NCBI GenBank assembly: GCA_964424555.1
Contig: CAYRIX010000016.1
Span: 1 to 43,183 of the forward strand
Length of the DNA stretch: 43,183 nt
Source of the DNA: UMGS172 sp964424555
GTDB taxonomy: Bacteria > Bacillota > Clostridia > Oscillospirales > Acutalibacteraceae
Reading direction: 5' to 3'
The notes below the pieces were generated by a model that was not told the DNA's origin, did no database searches, and worked only from the letters and a program-made list of their open reading frames with translations. The first letter of the stretch is position 1; each line of letters starts with the position of its first letter. The position numbers were made by a program, and so were the translations under genes. This document shows, in pieces, positions 1 through 8,354 of this stretch.

Positions 1-60
1 GATGATATGCAATTCCTACGGAATTGATGATATACAATGCTCCGCATTGATTTATCTCCG
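1..60. repeat. Cluster of short palindromes joined by GATGATAT spacers
   Basis: Two short palindromes, CAATTCCTACGGAATTG (about 10-26) and CAATGCTCCGCATTG (35-49), are each preceded by a GATGATATNC-like spacer. The window begins inside such a spacer, so the array probably extends to the left. Each unit can fold into a small hairpin whose stem bases differ but compensate each other. The last unit runs directly into a sigma-A promoter. I see no coding capacity. It looks like a dispersed intergenic repeat, but its family and function are unknown to me. Confidence 0.6.
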
Positions 61-75
61 CTTTTATGCTACAAT
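47..75 (+). promoter_or_regulatory. Sigma-A promoter for the PHP gene
   Basis: TTGATT (47-52) and TACAAT (70-75) are separated by exactly 17 bp, with an extended TG at 67-68. The -35 box overlaps the tail of the last palindromic repeat. Transcription would begin near 82, leaving a leader of about 135 nt before the gene at 217. I recognise no riboswitch in that leader. Confidence 0.7.
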
Positions 76-216
76 ACACCCAAGGCTGTAATTTAATAGA
101 TAAAGAGTCTGAACACAGTAACGAGGTGGAAAATCAAAAAGGATTTCTGTCTTGCGTGAAAACGAGAAAGCATATTATTTGCTTGAAATATAAAAGCTGT
201 ATAAAAAGGTGACGTT

Positions 217-1159
217 ATGAAAACAGTTGAGCTTCTGCCGAAAAGAGGGAATTTCTACAAAGTGAATTTGCACACTCATTCAACCTGTTCGGACGGAAAT
301 TTTACACCATTGGAGTTAAAAGAATTATATTTGTCGAAGGGATATGACGGAATTGCTTGTACAGATCACAGAAAAAGCATTCCTCACCCTGAGCTTACCG
401 ATGAGAAATTTGTGGTCATCACGGGAACTGAACTCGATTTCAGTCAAAAGGATGAAAAAGGTAATCTTTTAAAGGCGGTTCATCTGAATGCGATTTCTTA
501 TGACCCCTATGCAAGCTTCACAATATGTAAGTATGCCGTTGGATTATAAGCTAATCAACCAAATGATCGAGCAGTTAAAGAAAGATAATTACTTTGTTGT
601 GTTGAATCATCCTGTTTGGTCAAATATGTCGAGCGATGAAATTGAGAAAATTCACGGCTTTGATGCAATGGAGATCAACAATTCCATAGCCGTTATGTTC
701 AACAATTTCTCTGATGATTCTGCCCTTTACGAATACTATTTGCGTGCGGGAGGTAAGGCGATTCCTATTGCGGCAGACGACAGCCATAAAATTTTTGACG
801 ATGGGTCGCCCTTTGTGGAATACGCCAAGTCTTTCGTTGCGGTAAAGACCGATGAGTTGAGCTATGATGCAATCATGAAAGCGCTCTCCTCAGGCGCTTG
901 TTATTCCTCGACGGGCCCTGAATTTAAGAATCTTTGGTTAGAGGGCGATATATTACATATCGAATGCAGTCCCGTGTTCGGAGTGTTTGTTCACGGCAAA
1001 TGCTTGGATAAAAAAACACAAGCGGTAGAAAAAGACGACAGTATAACAGAAGTCGAGCTTGATATTTCGCAGTTGAGAGAAAGCTCACCGTATTTTTGGG
1101 TGCGGCTTAGAGATACGAAGGGTGGAAAAGCCTGGGCGACACCGTATTGGTTTGATTAG
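217..1159 (+). pseudogene. PHP-domain metal-dependent phosphoesterase, frameshifted
   Basis: This is a PHP-family hydrolase, a fold that typically cleaves phosphoesters with bound divalent metals. The first frame (217-549) holds HTHST, CTDH and GTELD. The second frame (entered after about 507) holds LNHPVWS and DDSHK, which completes the PHP motif set. The two halves join cleanly if one C is removed from the CCCC run at 504-507, giving about 313 residues reading AISYDP then MQASQYVSMP. A good Shine-Dalgarno (AAGGTGA) precedes the ATG at 217. As sequenced, neither half has a full active site, so the gene is broken, or the extra C is a sequencing error. There is no signal peptide. It stands alone between its own promoter and a hairpin at 1225-1255. 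Confidence 0.8.
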
Positions 1160-1224
1160 ATTTTTAGAAAACCTGATATTCCTGAGCTACTATTGGGCAG
1201 GAGATATAAAACAAAAGCACTACA

Positions 1225-1255
1225 AGAGGCACATTTCGTAAGGGGGTGTGCCTCT
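1225..1255 (+). terminator. Stem-loop after the PHP gene
   Basis: AGAGGCACA (1225-1233) pairs perfectly with TGTGCCTCT (1247-1255) around a 13-nt loop. What follows is AT-rich but lacks a true T tract, so termination strength is uncertain. The rest of 1160-1595 contains no convincing gene. Confidence 0.5.
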
Positions 1256-1430
1256 ATTATTTCGATTTAGGCGAGTAATATTGCGCACCAAGTGATATTG
1301 TCAAAATCATAACCCCACTTGGGCTGATTGGATTGCCGATAAGCTTAAAATAAAACGGTTATTATAGCAATCAAAATTTGAAAAATCAACCCTAATTCGG
1401 AATGTTCGGCAAAACATAGAAAACATTGTA

Positions 1431-1472
1431 AAACATCACCAAAATTTCTTCTCAAATTTGGTGATGTTTTTT
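1431..1472. terminator. Terminator-like hairpin upstream of the ABC exporter
   Basis: A 13-bp perfect stem (AAACATCACCAAA at 1431-1443 with its complement at 1457-1469) is followed by a run of T to 1472. The stem is AT-rich. It could stop read-through from upstream, or act as an attenuator if the exporter promoter lies to its left. A TATAAT at 1506-1511 lacks a good -35 box, so the exporter promoter is unresolved. Confidence 0.5.
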
Positions 1473-1595
1473 GACTTAAAAACTGTACTTTTTGGACGAA
1501 AGGATTATAATAAAAGGGAACAAAGCATACACTTTGTTCGGACAATCTACAAACCACCTTATACCGGAATTCGGTCACAAAAAGAGGTGCATAAC

Positions 1596-3377
1596 ATGCT
1601 TCAGTTAAAATGGGTATGGAAAAACATGGCCGGCAAGCGGCAATATTTCGTTATCGGTATGATACTCGGAATATTTACCACGGCCCTGCAGGTTGTAACA
1701 CCGAAGCTTACGCAGGTCATAATCGACAGCGTCTGGAACGGTGACGGCAACACTGCTTTATTCATTAAGATTCTGGTCGCTGTCGTTGGCGTAAAGCTAA
1801 TGCGGACGGTGGCACGTTTTGTAATGACCTGCTTTTTGGAGATCGCTTCCCAAAAAGTTCTTGTCACCATTGAGCGAAGTCTGTTTGCCAAGCTTGTGAC
1901 TCAGGATCCGGATTTTTTTGACCGCAATCGCACGGGGGACATCATAACGAGAGCCACGAGCGACCTTGATTACATACGCCACGTGATCGCAGGTGTAGCC
2001 AAGGAGGCTTTGGATGCAGTTGTTCTCTTTTTGAGTGCTATCGTACTTCTTGCTACGATGCACATCGGCCTTACGGTATCAATGGCGGTCATTTGTCCGC
2101 TGATAGTTATTCTCACGTTGAGATATTCGAAGTATATTCGGCCTAAGTATGTTGAACTGCGTAACCGTTCTGCTGCGATCAACACCATTGCACAGGAAAA
2201 TATTTCGGGCAACCGTGTTGTCAAGGCCTTCTCGCGTGAGCAGTTTGAGGAAGACCGTTTTGAGGAGTGCTGCGAAGGTTATGCCGAATATAATATCCAT
2301 ATCGCCGTAAAGCATCAGCTTTTTGCGAGGGTCATTACCTTTATCACCGATCTGCTCGGCGTTATCTTGATTGCCGTGGGCGGCTATTTCGTAATTACCA
2401 CGAAGGATATGTCGGGAATCCGGCAGTTGACTCTGGGTGAACTGGCGGCATTTTCGAGTATGCGTTATATGCTGTCGACACCGTTGCAGACGGTCTCCAA
2501 CACCGCCAACAGTTTGCAGCAGTTCTTTGCTTCGGCCGATAAGGTTATGGAGATATATTACGACGAACCGCTCATCGGCGACCGTAATGACTGCTACGAT
2601 ACCAACGAGCGTATCGAGGGTGCCATTAAATTCGACAAGGTCTCGTTCTCGTTCGGTGATAAAAAGGTCTTTGAGAATATCAGCTTTGAGATAGCGCCCA
2701 ATGAGACGATAGCCATTATGGGTCCTACGGGCTCGGGCAAGACATCGCTTATCAATCTGCTTTGCCGTATGTACGAACCCGATTCGGGTCACATTTATGT
2801 TGACGGTATCGATGTGCATATGTGGAAGCTATCAAAGCTTCACAGCTCCATCGGTGTTGCGATGCAGGATGTTTTCCTGTTCTCGGACACCATCAAGGGT
2901 AATATTTCCTACGGCAACCCCGATATTGAAAGCAAAAAGATGGAGACCTATTCAAAGGTTGCCGATGCCGACGGATTTATCAAAAAACTTGATGAGCAGT
3001 ATGATACTGTTGTTGGTGAACGAGGGGTGGGATTGTCCGGCGGACAAAGACAGAGAATATCCTTGGCCCGTGCTTTGGCGGTACAGCCGCCGATACTGGT
3101 GCTTGACGATACCACCTCGGCTGTCGATATGGAGACCGAAAAGCACATTCAGGATGAGTTGCAGAAGCTTGACTTCAGCTGTACCAAGATAATTGTCGCA
3201 CAGAGGATCTCGTCGGTGCGCCGAGCCGACCGTATATTCATACTTAACGGCGGTAAGCTGGAGATCGGTACACACGACGAGCTTGTACGCAAGCCCGGAT
3301 ATTACCGTGAGATCTGCAAACTGCAGAGCATTCCCGACCTACCCGAGATACCCGAAGAGAACGGAGGCGGTAACTGA
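1596..3377 (+). CDS. ABC exporter half-transporter with degenerate ATP site (subunit 1)
   Basis: This is a 593-residue half-transporter with an N-terminal six-helix ABC exporter membrane domain (about 1-310) and a C-terminal nucleotide-binding domain. Walker A is GPTGSGKTS (376-384) and the signature is a canonical LSGGQ (480-484). Two catalytic positions are changed: Walker B ends LDD, with Asp505 in place of the catalytic Glu, and the switch residue is Gln536 instead of His. This is the pattern of the degenerate partner in heterodimeric exporters such as TM287/288 or BmrCD. The ATG at 1596 is chosen because AAAGAGG lies just upstream; the open frame extends further left without a ribosome site. 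It overlaps the next gene by one base (TGATG), which implies coupled translation. The substrate (drug, lipid or peptide) cannot be read from the sequence. Confidence 0.92.
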   Translation: MLQLKWVWKNMAGKRQYFVIGMILGIFTTALQVVTPKLTQVIIDSVWNGDGNTALFIKILVAVVGVKLMRTVARFVMTCFLEIASQKVLVTIERSLFAKLVTQDPDFFDRNRTGDIITRATSDLDYIRHVIAGVAKEALDAVVLFLSAIVLLATMHIGLTVSMAVICPLIVILTLRYSKYIRPKYVELRNRSAAINTIAQENISGNRVVKAFSREQFEEDRFEECCEGYAEYNIHIAVKHQLFARVITFITDLLGVILIAVGGYFVITTKDMSGIRQLTLGELAAFSSMRYMLSTPLQTVSNTANSLQQFFASADKVMEIYYDEPLIGDRNDCYDTNERIEGAIKFDKVSFSFGDKKVFENISFEIAPNETIAIMGPTGSGKTSLINLLCRMYEPDSGHIYVDGIDVHMWKLSKLHSSIGVAMQDVFLFSDTIKGNISYGNPDIESKKMETYSKVADADGFIKKLDEQYDTVVGERGVGLSGGQRQRISLARALAVQPPILVLDDTTSAVDMETEKHIQDELQKLDFSCTKIIVAQRISSVRRADRIFILNGGKLEIGTHDELVRKPGYYREICKLQSIPDLPEIPEENGGGN

Positions 3378-5200
3378 TGCAAAAGCTTAAGAACAACAAA
3401 AAAATAGAGCGCAACACCTACGGTGTTGATGAAAAGTTGGAAAAAGAGTTTGATTTTTCGCATCTTAAACGAAGCCTTCAGTACGTTAAAAAATATGCGT
3501 GGAAATTGGTATTCGCATTACTATTGGCGTTACTTGCATCGGTCGTTACCCTGTTTGGTCCGCAGATAATCAGTGCTGCGATAGATGAGGGTATGACCGA
3601 GGGCGGTGCCCACTACAGTGAAATGAAATACCTGCTGACCCTTGCGGCCGTTTATCTCGGTTGCATCACGGCTTCGGCAGTTCTTACGGCGTTCAGGGTC
3701 ATCATTGTTGCCCGAGTCGGACAGAACATCGTTCTTGATATCCGCCGTGACCTGTTTCACCACCTGCAAAAATTACCGTTCGCTTATTACGATTCTCGTC
3801 CGCAGGGTAAGATACTGGTCAGAGTCACCAGTTACGTTGCCGCTGTTTCCGACCTTTTGTCGAGCGGTCTGGTCAATGCTATCATCGATGTCATAAACAT
3901 TGCCGTTATTCTGGTCTTTATGCTGACCACCAGCGTTGAAATGACCATTCCCGTTTTGTGCGGTCTCCCGATACTGCTAACGGTATTGTTTATCTTGAAA
4001 CCCATTCAGCGCAGAGCGTATCAGGTCAACTCCAACAAAAAATCCAACCTTACCGCCTACACCTGCGAGAACATCGAGGGTGTCCAAGTGACCGAGCTTT
4101 TTGACCGTGAGGAAAAGAATCAGGAGGTTCACCGCCGCCTTACCCGTGAGCGTTCCAATGCGTGGATACACACCGTCAAGGTCTCGTCGATAGTTATGCT
4201 TTCGACCGAAAACATAACGGTCTGGGCGCAGATGGGCGTTTATGCGTTGGCGTTCTTCCTGTTAGGTCCCGAGAATGCACCGGTCGGTATTGTCATTGCG
4301 ATGGCAAATTACGCATCACGCTTCTGGGCGCCGATCTCCAACCTGACATCGGTCTACAACCAGCTTATTACAACAATGGCCTATCTCGAAAGAATTTTCG
4401 AGACTATGGATACCCCCGTTGATATCGATGACAAGCCGGATGCGGTCGAATTACCGCCGATAAAGGGTGATGTTGAGTTCACGAATGTCGCTTTCGGATA
4501 TGACCCTACCATCAAGGTATTGAAGGATGTTTCGTTCAAGGTCAAAGCAGGTCAGTCGATAGCACTTGTCGGCCCGACGGGTGCGGGTAAGTCGACCATT
4601 GTCAACCTTATCAGCCGTTTTTACGATATCGACGGCGGCTCGGTCACCATAGACGGATATGAGGTCAGCGATGTCACGCTTGCCTCGCTGCGTGGACAGA
4701 TGGGTATAATGCTGCAGGATCCGTTCATATTCTCGGGCACCATTGAGGATAATATCCGCTACGGTAAGCTCGATGCCACCGAGGAGGAGATAATTGCCGC
4801 CGCAAAGGCTGTCCGAGCACATGATTTCATAATGGAAATGGAAAAGGGCTACAAAACTCCCGTCCGTGAGCGAGGCAGCGGTCTGTCGCAGGGTCAAAAG
4901 CAGTTGATATCGCTAGCCCGAACCCTCGTCCGCAACCCGAGAATTTTGGTTCTTGATGAGGCCACCTCCAGCGTTGATGCAAGAACCGAACAGCTTTTGC
5001 AGGAGGCTGTTGACAAGCTGATGGAGGGTCGAACGAGCTTTGTTGTCGCTCACCGACTTTCCACCATTCAGAACTGTGATTGCATATTCTTTATCGCTGA
5101 CGGAGGAATTGCCGAATACGGCACACACGACGAGCTTTTGGAGAAAAAGGGTCGTTACTACGAGCTTTACACTGCTCAAAGCATTGCAGAAAATTTGTAA
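3377..5200 (+). CDS. ABC exporter half-transporter, catalytic partner (subunit 2)
   Basis: This 607-residue half-transporter has about 50 residues of charged N-terminus, a six-helix exporter domain and a C-terminal ATPase domain. Walker A is GPTGAGKST (399-407), Walker B ends LDEA with catalytic Glu528, and the switch His559 is present. Its signature is LSQGQ (503-507) instead of LSGGQ. This complements subunit 1: pairing its degenerate signature with the degenerate Walker B and switch of subunit 1 makes one weak ATP site, while the other site stays fully canonical. The start overlaps the previous stop by one base, with GGAGG just upstream. Two genes of equal size in this order are typical of heterodimeric multidrug or lipid exporters in Firmicutes. 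No regulator is adjacent. Confidence 0.92.
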   Translation: MQKLKNNKKIERNTYGVDEKLEKEFDFSHLKRSLQYVKKYAWKLVFALLLALLASVVTLFGPQIISAAIDEGMTEGGAHYSEMKYLLTLAAVYLGCITASAVLTAFRVIIVARVGQNIVLDIRRDLFHHLQKLPFAYYDSRPQGKILVRVTSYVAAVSDLLSSGLVNAIIDVINIAVILVFMLTTSVEMTIPVLCGLPILLTVLFILKPIQRRAYQVNSNKKSNLTAYTCENIEGVQVTELFDREEKNQEVHRRLTRERSNAWIHTVKVSSIVMLSTENITVWAQMGVYALAFFLLGPENAPVGIVIAMANYASRFWAPISNLTSVYNQLITTMAYLERIFETMDTPVDIDDKPDAVELPPIKGDVEFTNVAFGYDPTIKVLKDVSFKVKAGQSIALVGPTGAGKSTIVNLISRFYDIDGGSVTIDGYEVSDVTLASLRGQMGIMLQDPFIFSGTIEDNIRYGKLDATEEEIIAAAKAVRAHDFIMEMEKGYKTPVRERGSGLSQGQKQLISLARTLVRNPRILVLDEATSSVDARTEQLLQEAVDKLMEGRTSFVVAHRLSTIQNCDCIFFIADGGIAEYGTHDELLEKKGRYYELYTAQSIAENL

Positions 5201-5366
5201 ACGAAGCAAGCAAACCCTTTTGGAACAACCAACCGCCGAACCACCTGTTTTGGACGGCGAGATAAAGCCGGACTTCAGACCGTGGGAGATAAGGACCGTT
5301 CGTCTGTCTTGAGTGTAACCGGCAAAGGCGATTTAGACGAAAAATTTACAGACTGTATTAAAAATT

Positions 5367-5398
5367 GGCCGATAGGTGTTGACCTGTCGGTCTTTTTT
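5367..5398 (+). terminator. Rho-independent terminator after the exporter operon
   Basis: An 11-bp stem (5367-5377 with 5382-5392, including two G-U pairs) is followed by six T residues (5393-5398). Its right arm contains the -35 box of the next promoter. Confidence 0.75.
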
Positions 5399-5407
5399 AT
5401 GTAAAAT
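5379..5407 (+). promoter_or_regulatory. Promoter for rpe, overlapping the terminator
   Basis: TTGACC (5379-5384) and TAAAAT (5402-5407) are 17 bp apart. The -35 box lies in the loop and right arm of the terminator hairpin, so termination and initiation signals share bases. Confidence 0.65.
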
Positions 5408-5454
5408 AGGAGTGTTAAAATACTCGGACGCTCGCCCGTCAAAAGGAGAAGAAC

Positions 5455-6099
5455 ATGGCCATACTTTCACCTTCTATTTTAGGCTGCGATTATCTCGAAT
5501 TGGGAAAGGCCTGTGAACAGCTTGAGGCTGTCGGCACCCAAATGCTACATCTTGATGTTATGGACGGAATTTTCGTTCCCAACATCTCGTTTGGCTGCCC
5601 TGTTATTGATTCCATAAAGAAACACACCTCGATACCCTTGGATATCCATCTTATGATCGACCGTCCGTTGCGCTATATCAAGGATTTTGCCAAATATGCA
5701 TCATTTTTGGGCTTTCACTACGAGGCGGGCTCGGATATAAATGAGACTCTTGATGAGATACATAAGCTTGGCTGTAAGACCTGTCTTACCATCAAGCCTA
5801 AAACTCAGCCTGAGGAGATATTTGAATATCTGCCCAAGTGTGACATGGTGTTGGTCATGTCGGTCGAGCCTGGGTTTGGCGGTCAGAGCTTTATGCCAAA
5901 TGCATTGGATAAGCTTCGTGCACTCAAGGCTGAGTGCCTTGCCAAGGGGCTTGAGGTCCTTTTAGAGGTCGACGGCGGTGTCAATGAGGAAACGGGTCGA
6001 CTGTGCGTTGAGGCGGGTGCGGATGTGCTGGTTGTCGGCAGTGCCCTGTTTAAGGCCGAGGAGCTTGGACAAAAAGCCAAGGAATATATGGCTTTATAG
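5455..6099 (+). CDS. rpe: Ribulose-phosphate 3-epimerase
   Basis: This enzyme interconverts D-ribulose 5-phosphate and D-xylulose 5-phosphate in the cytosolic pentose phosphate pathway. The 214-residue TIM barrel has family-typical length. The sequence shows SPSIL at the N-terminus, the metal and catalytic motif HLDVMDG (His32, Asp34), His65 in DIHLM, the VEPGFGGQ phosphate-binding loop, Asp173 in EVDGG, and GSALF near the end. AAAGGAG precedes the ATG. It is followed after 31 bp by a lipoprotein gene on the same strand that may be co-transcribed. No other pentose phosphate gene is nearby. Confidence 0.95.
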   Translation: MAILSPSILGCDYLELGKACEQLEAVGTQMLHLDVMDGIFVPNISFGCPVIDSIKKHTSIPLDIHLMIDRPLRYIKDFAKYASFLGFHYEAGSDINETLDEIHKLGCKTCLTIKPKTQPEEIFEYLPKCDMVLVMSVEPGFGGQSFMPNALDKLRALKAECLAKGLEVLLEVDGGVNEETGRLCVEAGADVLVVGSALFKAEELGQKAKEYMAL

Positions 6100-6130
6100 T
6101 ATTTACATTTTAATTTTTAGAGGGATTATT

Positions 6131-7657
6131 ATGAAAAGGTTATTTGCATTAATGTTAACGGCGTTTATGCTTATCTCATTTGCCGCCTGCGGCTCAGATG
6201 ACCCGACCGAGGGCGGAAATCCTGCGGTCGAAGGATATGTTGTCAAGAATGACGATTCGGTCAAAATGGGCGCACCTGCCACCCAGCTTGACCCTGCAGC
6301 TGTTTACTCAAAGCTCACCTATACTCCTCAGATGTTCTACGGCGATTACCGTCTAAAGGGCGGGGATGCCGCAATCGAGCAGTATGAGAAGGATATGGAA
6401 TACATTGACTTTGAGGACGAGTATTTCACGAAAATAACTGCAATCCCCCATACTCTTGAGGTAGGACCCAACACACTTGGTCATTATATAACCCGAATCG
6501 AAGAGCATAACTGGTTGCGTGCACATTTCCAAAACGATAACGGCAACCTTTACAATACGCTTTGCTCGTATGTGGTTGAGGGAAATAAGTTAAAGCTGAC
6601 TCCTGTTAAGGAATTTAACGTTGACCAAGAAAATAACAAAATCACCTACTCTATGTGCGATTTTGTTTGGGAGTACGAGTTCAGGTTCTCGGGAGTTGAC
6701 CTTACCCTTTCGGCAGGCGGCAAGAGTGTCACCCTGTCAACAGGCATTGCCGTCACTGAGGATACCGATTATTTTCATCTTGAGCACTACCTCTCGCCCG
6801 ATTCCAAGTCTATTGACGGTATTGATCAGATCGGCATGCTTTTTGATGCTGAGGACGGCGAGTACAACCGATTCTTTGTCAAGCATACCGAGCTTGAATA
6901 TGCAAGCTACGACAAGACTGCGATTGCCACCATCAACAAGAACGGTCTTCTGACCTTTACCGCACCTTGGTCGACAGGCACCAAGACCTATCAGTATGTG
7001 TATTTCTACTGTAGTGATGACGGCATTGTTCTGACTGACGGCGCCAATGTCTACTACTACAACGATACCTATTCTGATCGCAACTCCAATATTCTCAACA
7101 ACTTTGTGACCGAGGATCAGACGGGCAAGCTTGATAATATGTCCGAGTCACAGCTTGAGGCCATTGTTGAGAAGAAGGAGAACCTTATGGATGACCTTGC
7201 AAATGCATTTAAGGATGCAGGCATCAGTGTAAGCGTTGATCAGGCATCGGGTGAGATAGCAATGGATTCGTCCATCCTCTTCGGGGGCGATTCGGCCGAG
7301 CTTTCGACCGAGGGCAAGGCTTTCCTCAATAAATTCATAGGCGCCTATACGTCTATTGTTTACAATGATAAATACAACGGCTTTGTTTCAAAGACAATGG
7401 TTGAGGGACACACCGCTCCCTTGTCAGGCAGTACCTATGAAAGCGGTCTGCCTTTGTCCGAACAGCGTGCCGCCAACGTTAAGGCTTATTGCCTCTCGCC
7501 CGAGACAGGCATCAGCTCAGAGCATGTTGCTATATTGAGCACAACACTCCGGGATATCGGCTACTCTAACAGCCGCCCCATAACCGATGCCGACGGCAAT
7601 GTTGATAAAACTAAATCACGTCGGGTTTCGTTCAGATTCATCATTAATCTTGACTGA
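6131..7657 (+). CDS. Lipoprotein with C-terminal OmpA-like domain
   Basis: This is a 508-residue predicted lipoprotein. It begins with a signal peptide ending in the lipobox FAAC, with Cys20 as the lipidation site, so it should be anchored outside the cytoplasmic membrane. The middle (about 50-350) is beta-rich and unrecognised. From about residue 378 to the end it resembles the OmpA/MotB peptidoglycan-binding domain: SILFGGDSAELS, then EGHTAPL, then LSEQRAANVKAYC, and a C-terminal SRRVSFRF. The ATG at 6131 is chosen because it starts the signal peptide. The 3' end overlaps the convergent MecA-like gene by 14 bp. A role in tethering to the wall or sensing it is inference. Confidence 0.8.
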   Translation: MKRLFALMLTAFMLISFAACGSDDPTEGGNPAVEGYVVKNDDSVKMGAPATQLDPAAVYSKLTYTPQMFYGDYRLKGGDAAIEQYEKDMEYIDFEDEYFTKITAIPHTLEVGPNTLGHYITRIEEHNWLRAHFQNDNGNLYNTLCSYVVEGNKLKLTPVKEFNVDQENNKITYSMCDFVWEYEFRFSGVDLTLSAGGKSVTLSTGIAVTEDTDYFHLEHYLSPDSKSIDGIDQIGMLFDAEDGEYNRFFVKHTELEYASYDKTAIATINKNGLLTFTAPWSTGTKTYQYVYFYCSDDGIVLTDGANVYYYNDTYSDRNSNILNNFVTEDQTGKLDNMSESQLEAIVEKKENLMDDLANAFKDAGISVSVDQASGEIAMDSSILFGGDSAELSTEGKAFLNKFIGAYTSIVYNDKYNGFVSKTMVEGHTAPLSGSTYESGLPLSEQRAANVKAYCLSPETGISSEHVAILSTTLRDIGYSNSRPITDADGNVDKTKSRRVSFRFIINLD

Positions 7658-8231
7658 TATCCCTGCATAATGCCGCACCTAGCACGGCAACGGCGTTTTT
7701 AGGGCATATACAGTGCCAATGCTCGGCTGTTTTGGCACGGTCCAGAGCCTTGGTCAAAATACGGTCAGCAAAACCGAAGCAGACCTTTTTAAAGGCGTCG
7801 GCTTTAAGCCCTGTTACCGATAAACGGTAACGGCCGTTTAACTCGTAAAGACTGCTTTTAAGATAACGTGTTTTATCGTCAAGATATAATGCTTCACAGG
7901 CCGAAAGCATACTGTCGGAGCTGTCAAATTCAAACATTGAACGTCGCTTGACCGACGGCCGTGCCGAGCACTTCAAATAATCGGAGGCGGTGCTGTCGGG
8001 AATATACCAGACCTCGCATCCGCCCGAAAACACTGGGTACAATTCAATAACAAAGCGTGTTGCAGTCGAATTAAAGCTCACCTTGGCTGCCGCTGTTTTC
8101 AAAAGATACATTAATGCTTTAGAGGCAGGCTCCGATGCCTTGTCAAAAAACACCTTATCAATATTGTATCTTACCGTTTCGGCTTCGGTCAGTGTCACCT
8201 TTAATTGGCCGTCAATAACATTCACCGTCAT
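7644..8231 (-). CDS. MecA-like adaptor protein
   Basis: This 195-residue protein resembles MecA/YpbH adaptors, which deliver substrates to the ClpC-ClpP protease. The N-terminal part has the typical opening (MTVNVIDGQLKVTLTEAE) followed by a helix with SKALMYLLKTA. The C-terminal half (about 100-185) has a second alpha/beta domain. The acidic central linker is short. GGGAGGTGC lies upstream of the ATG. Its tail overlaps the tail of the lipoprotein gene by 14 bp. ClpC is not in the window. Sequence similarity to MecA is clear in the N-terminal pattern but weak elsewhere, so its substrate is unknown. Confidence 0.7.
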   Translation of the reverse strand: MTVNVIDGQLKVTLTEAETVRYNIDKVFFDKASEPASKALMYLLKTAAAKVSFNSTATRFVIELYPVFSGGCEVWYIPDSTASDYLKCSARPSVKRRSMFEFDSSDSMLSACEALYLDDKTRYLKSSLYELNGRYRLSVTGLKADAFKKVCFGFADRILTKALDRAKTAEHWHCICPKNAVAVLGAALCRDISQD

Positions 8232-8257
8232 AAAGCACCTCCCAAAAGGGTTATACC

Positions 8258-8287
8258 ATTATATACCCGATGCTTGGCCTCGGTGAA
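8258..8287 (-). promoter_or_regulatory. Probable promoter for the MecA-like gene
   Basis: Reading the minus strand, TTCACC (8287-8282) and a perfect TATAAT (8263-8258) are separated by 18 bp, just upstream of the Shine-Dalgarno. Confidence 0.5.
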
Positions 8288-8354
8288 GGCAAGGTATTAT
8301 TTTTCTCGTCATTGTCAATACTAAGCGAAAGGTATTATGACAAGAGGTGAGAAA

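Noticed and set aside
82..216. Possible riboswitch in the PHP leader
   Set aside because: A leader of about 135 nt is present, but it has no recognisable conserved core and no terminator or sequestering hairpin before the start.
1281..1335. CCAAGTG/CACTTGG inverted pair in the PHP-exporter intergenic region
   Set aside because: The arms are short and widely spaced, with no promoter or gene beside them. It is not distinguishable from chance.
2079..2819. A 246-codon open frame on the minus strand
   Set aside because: It is antisense to the ABC exporter gene, whose motifs are unmistakable.
5201..5312. A protein-like stretch after the ABC exporter (LLEQPTAEPPVLDGEIKPDF)
   Set aside because: There is no start codon with a ribosome site. 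It could be a decayed tail, but the support is too weak to list as a gene.
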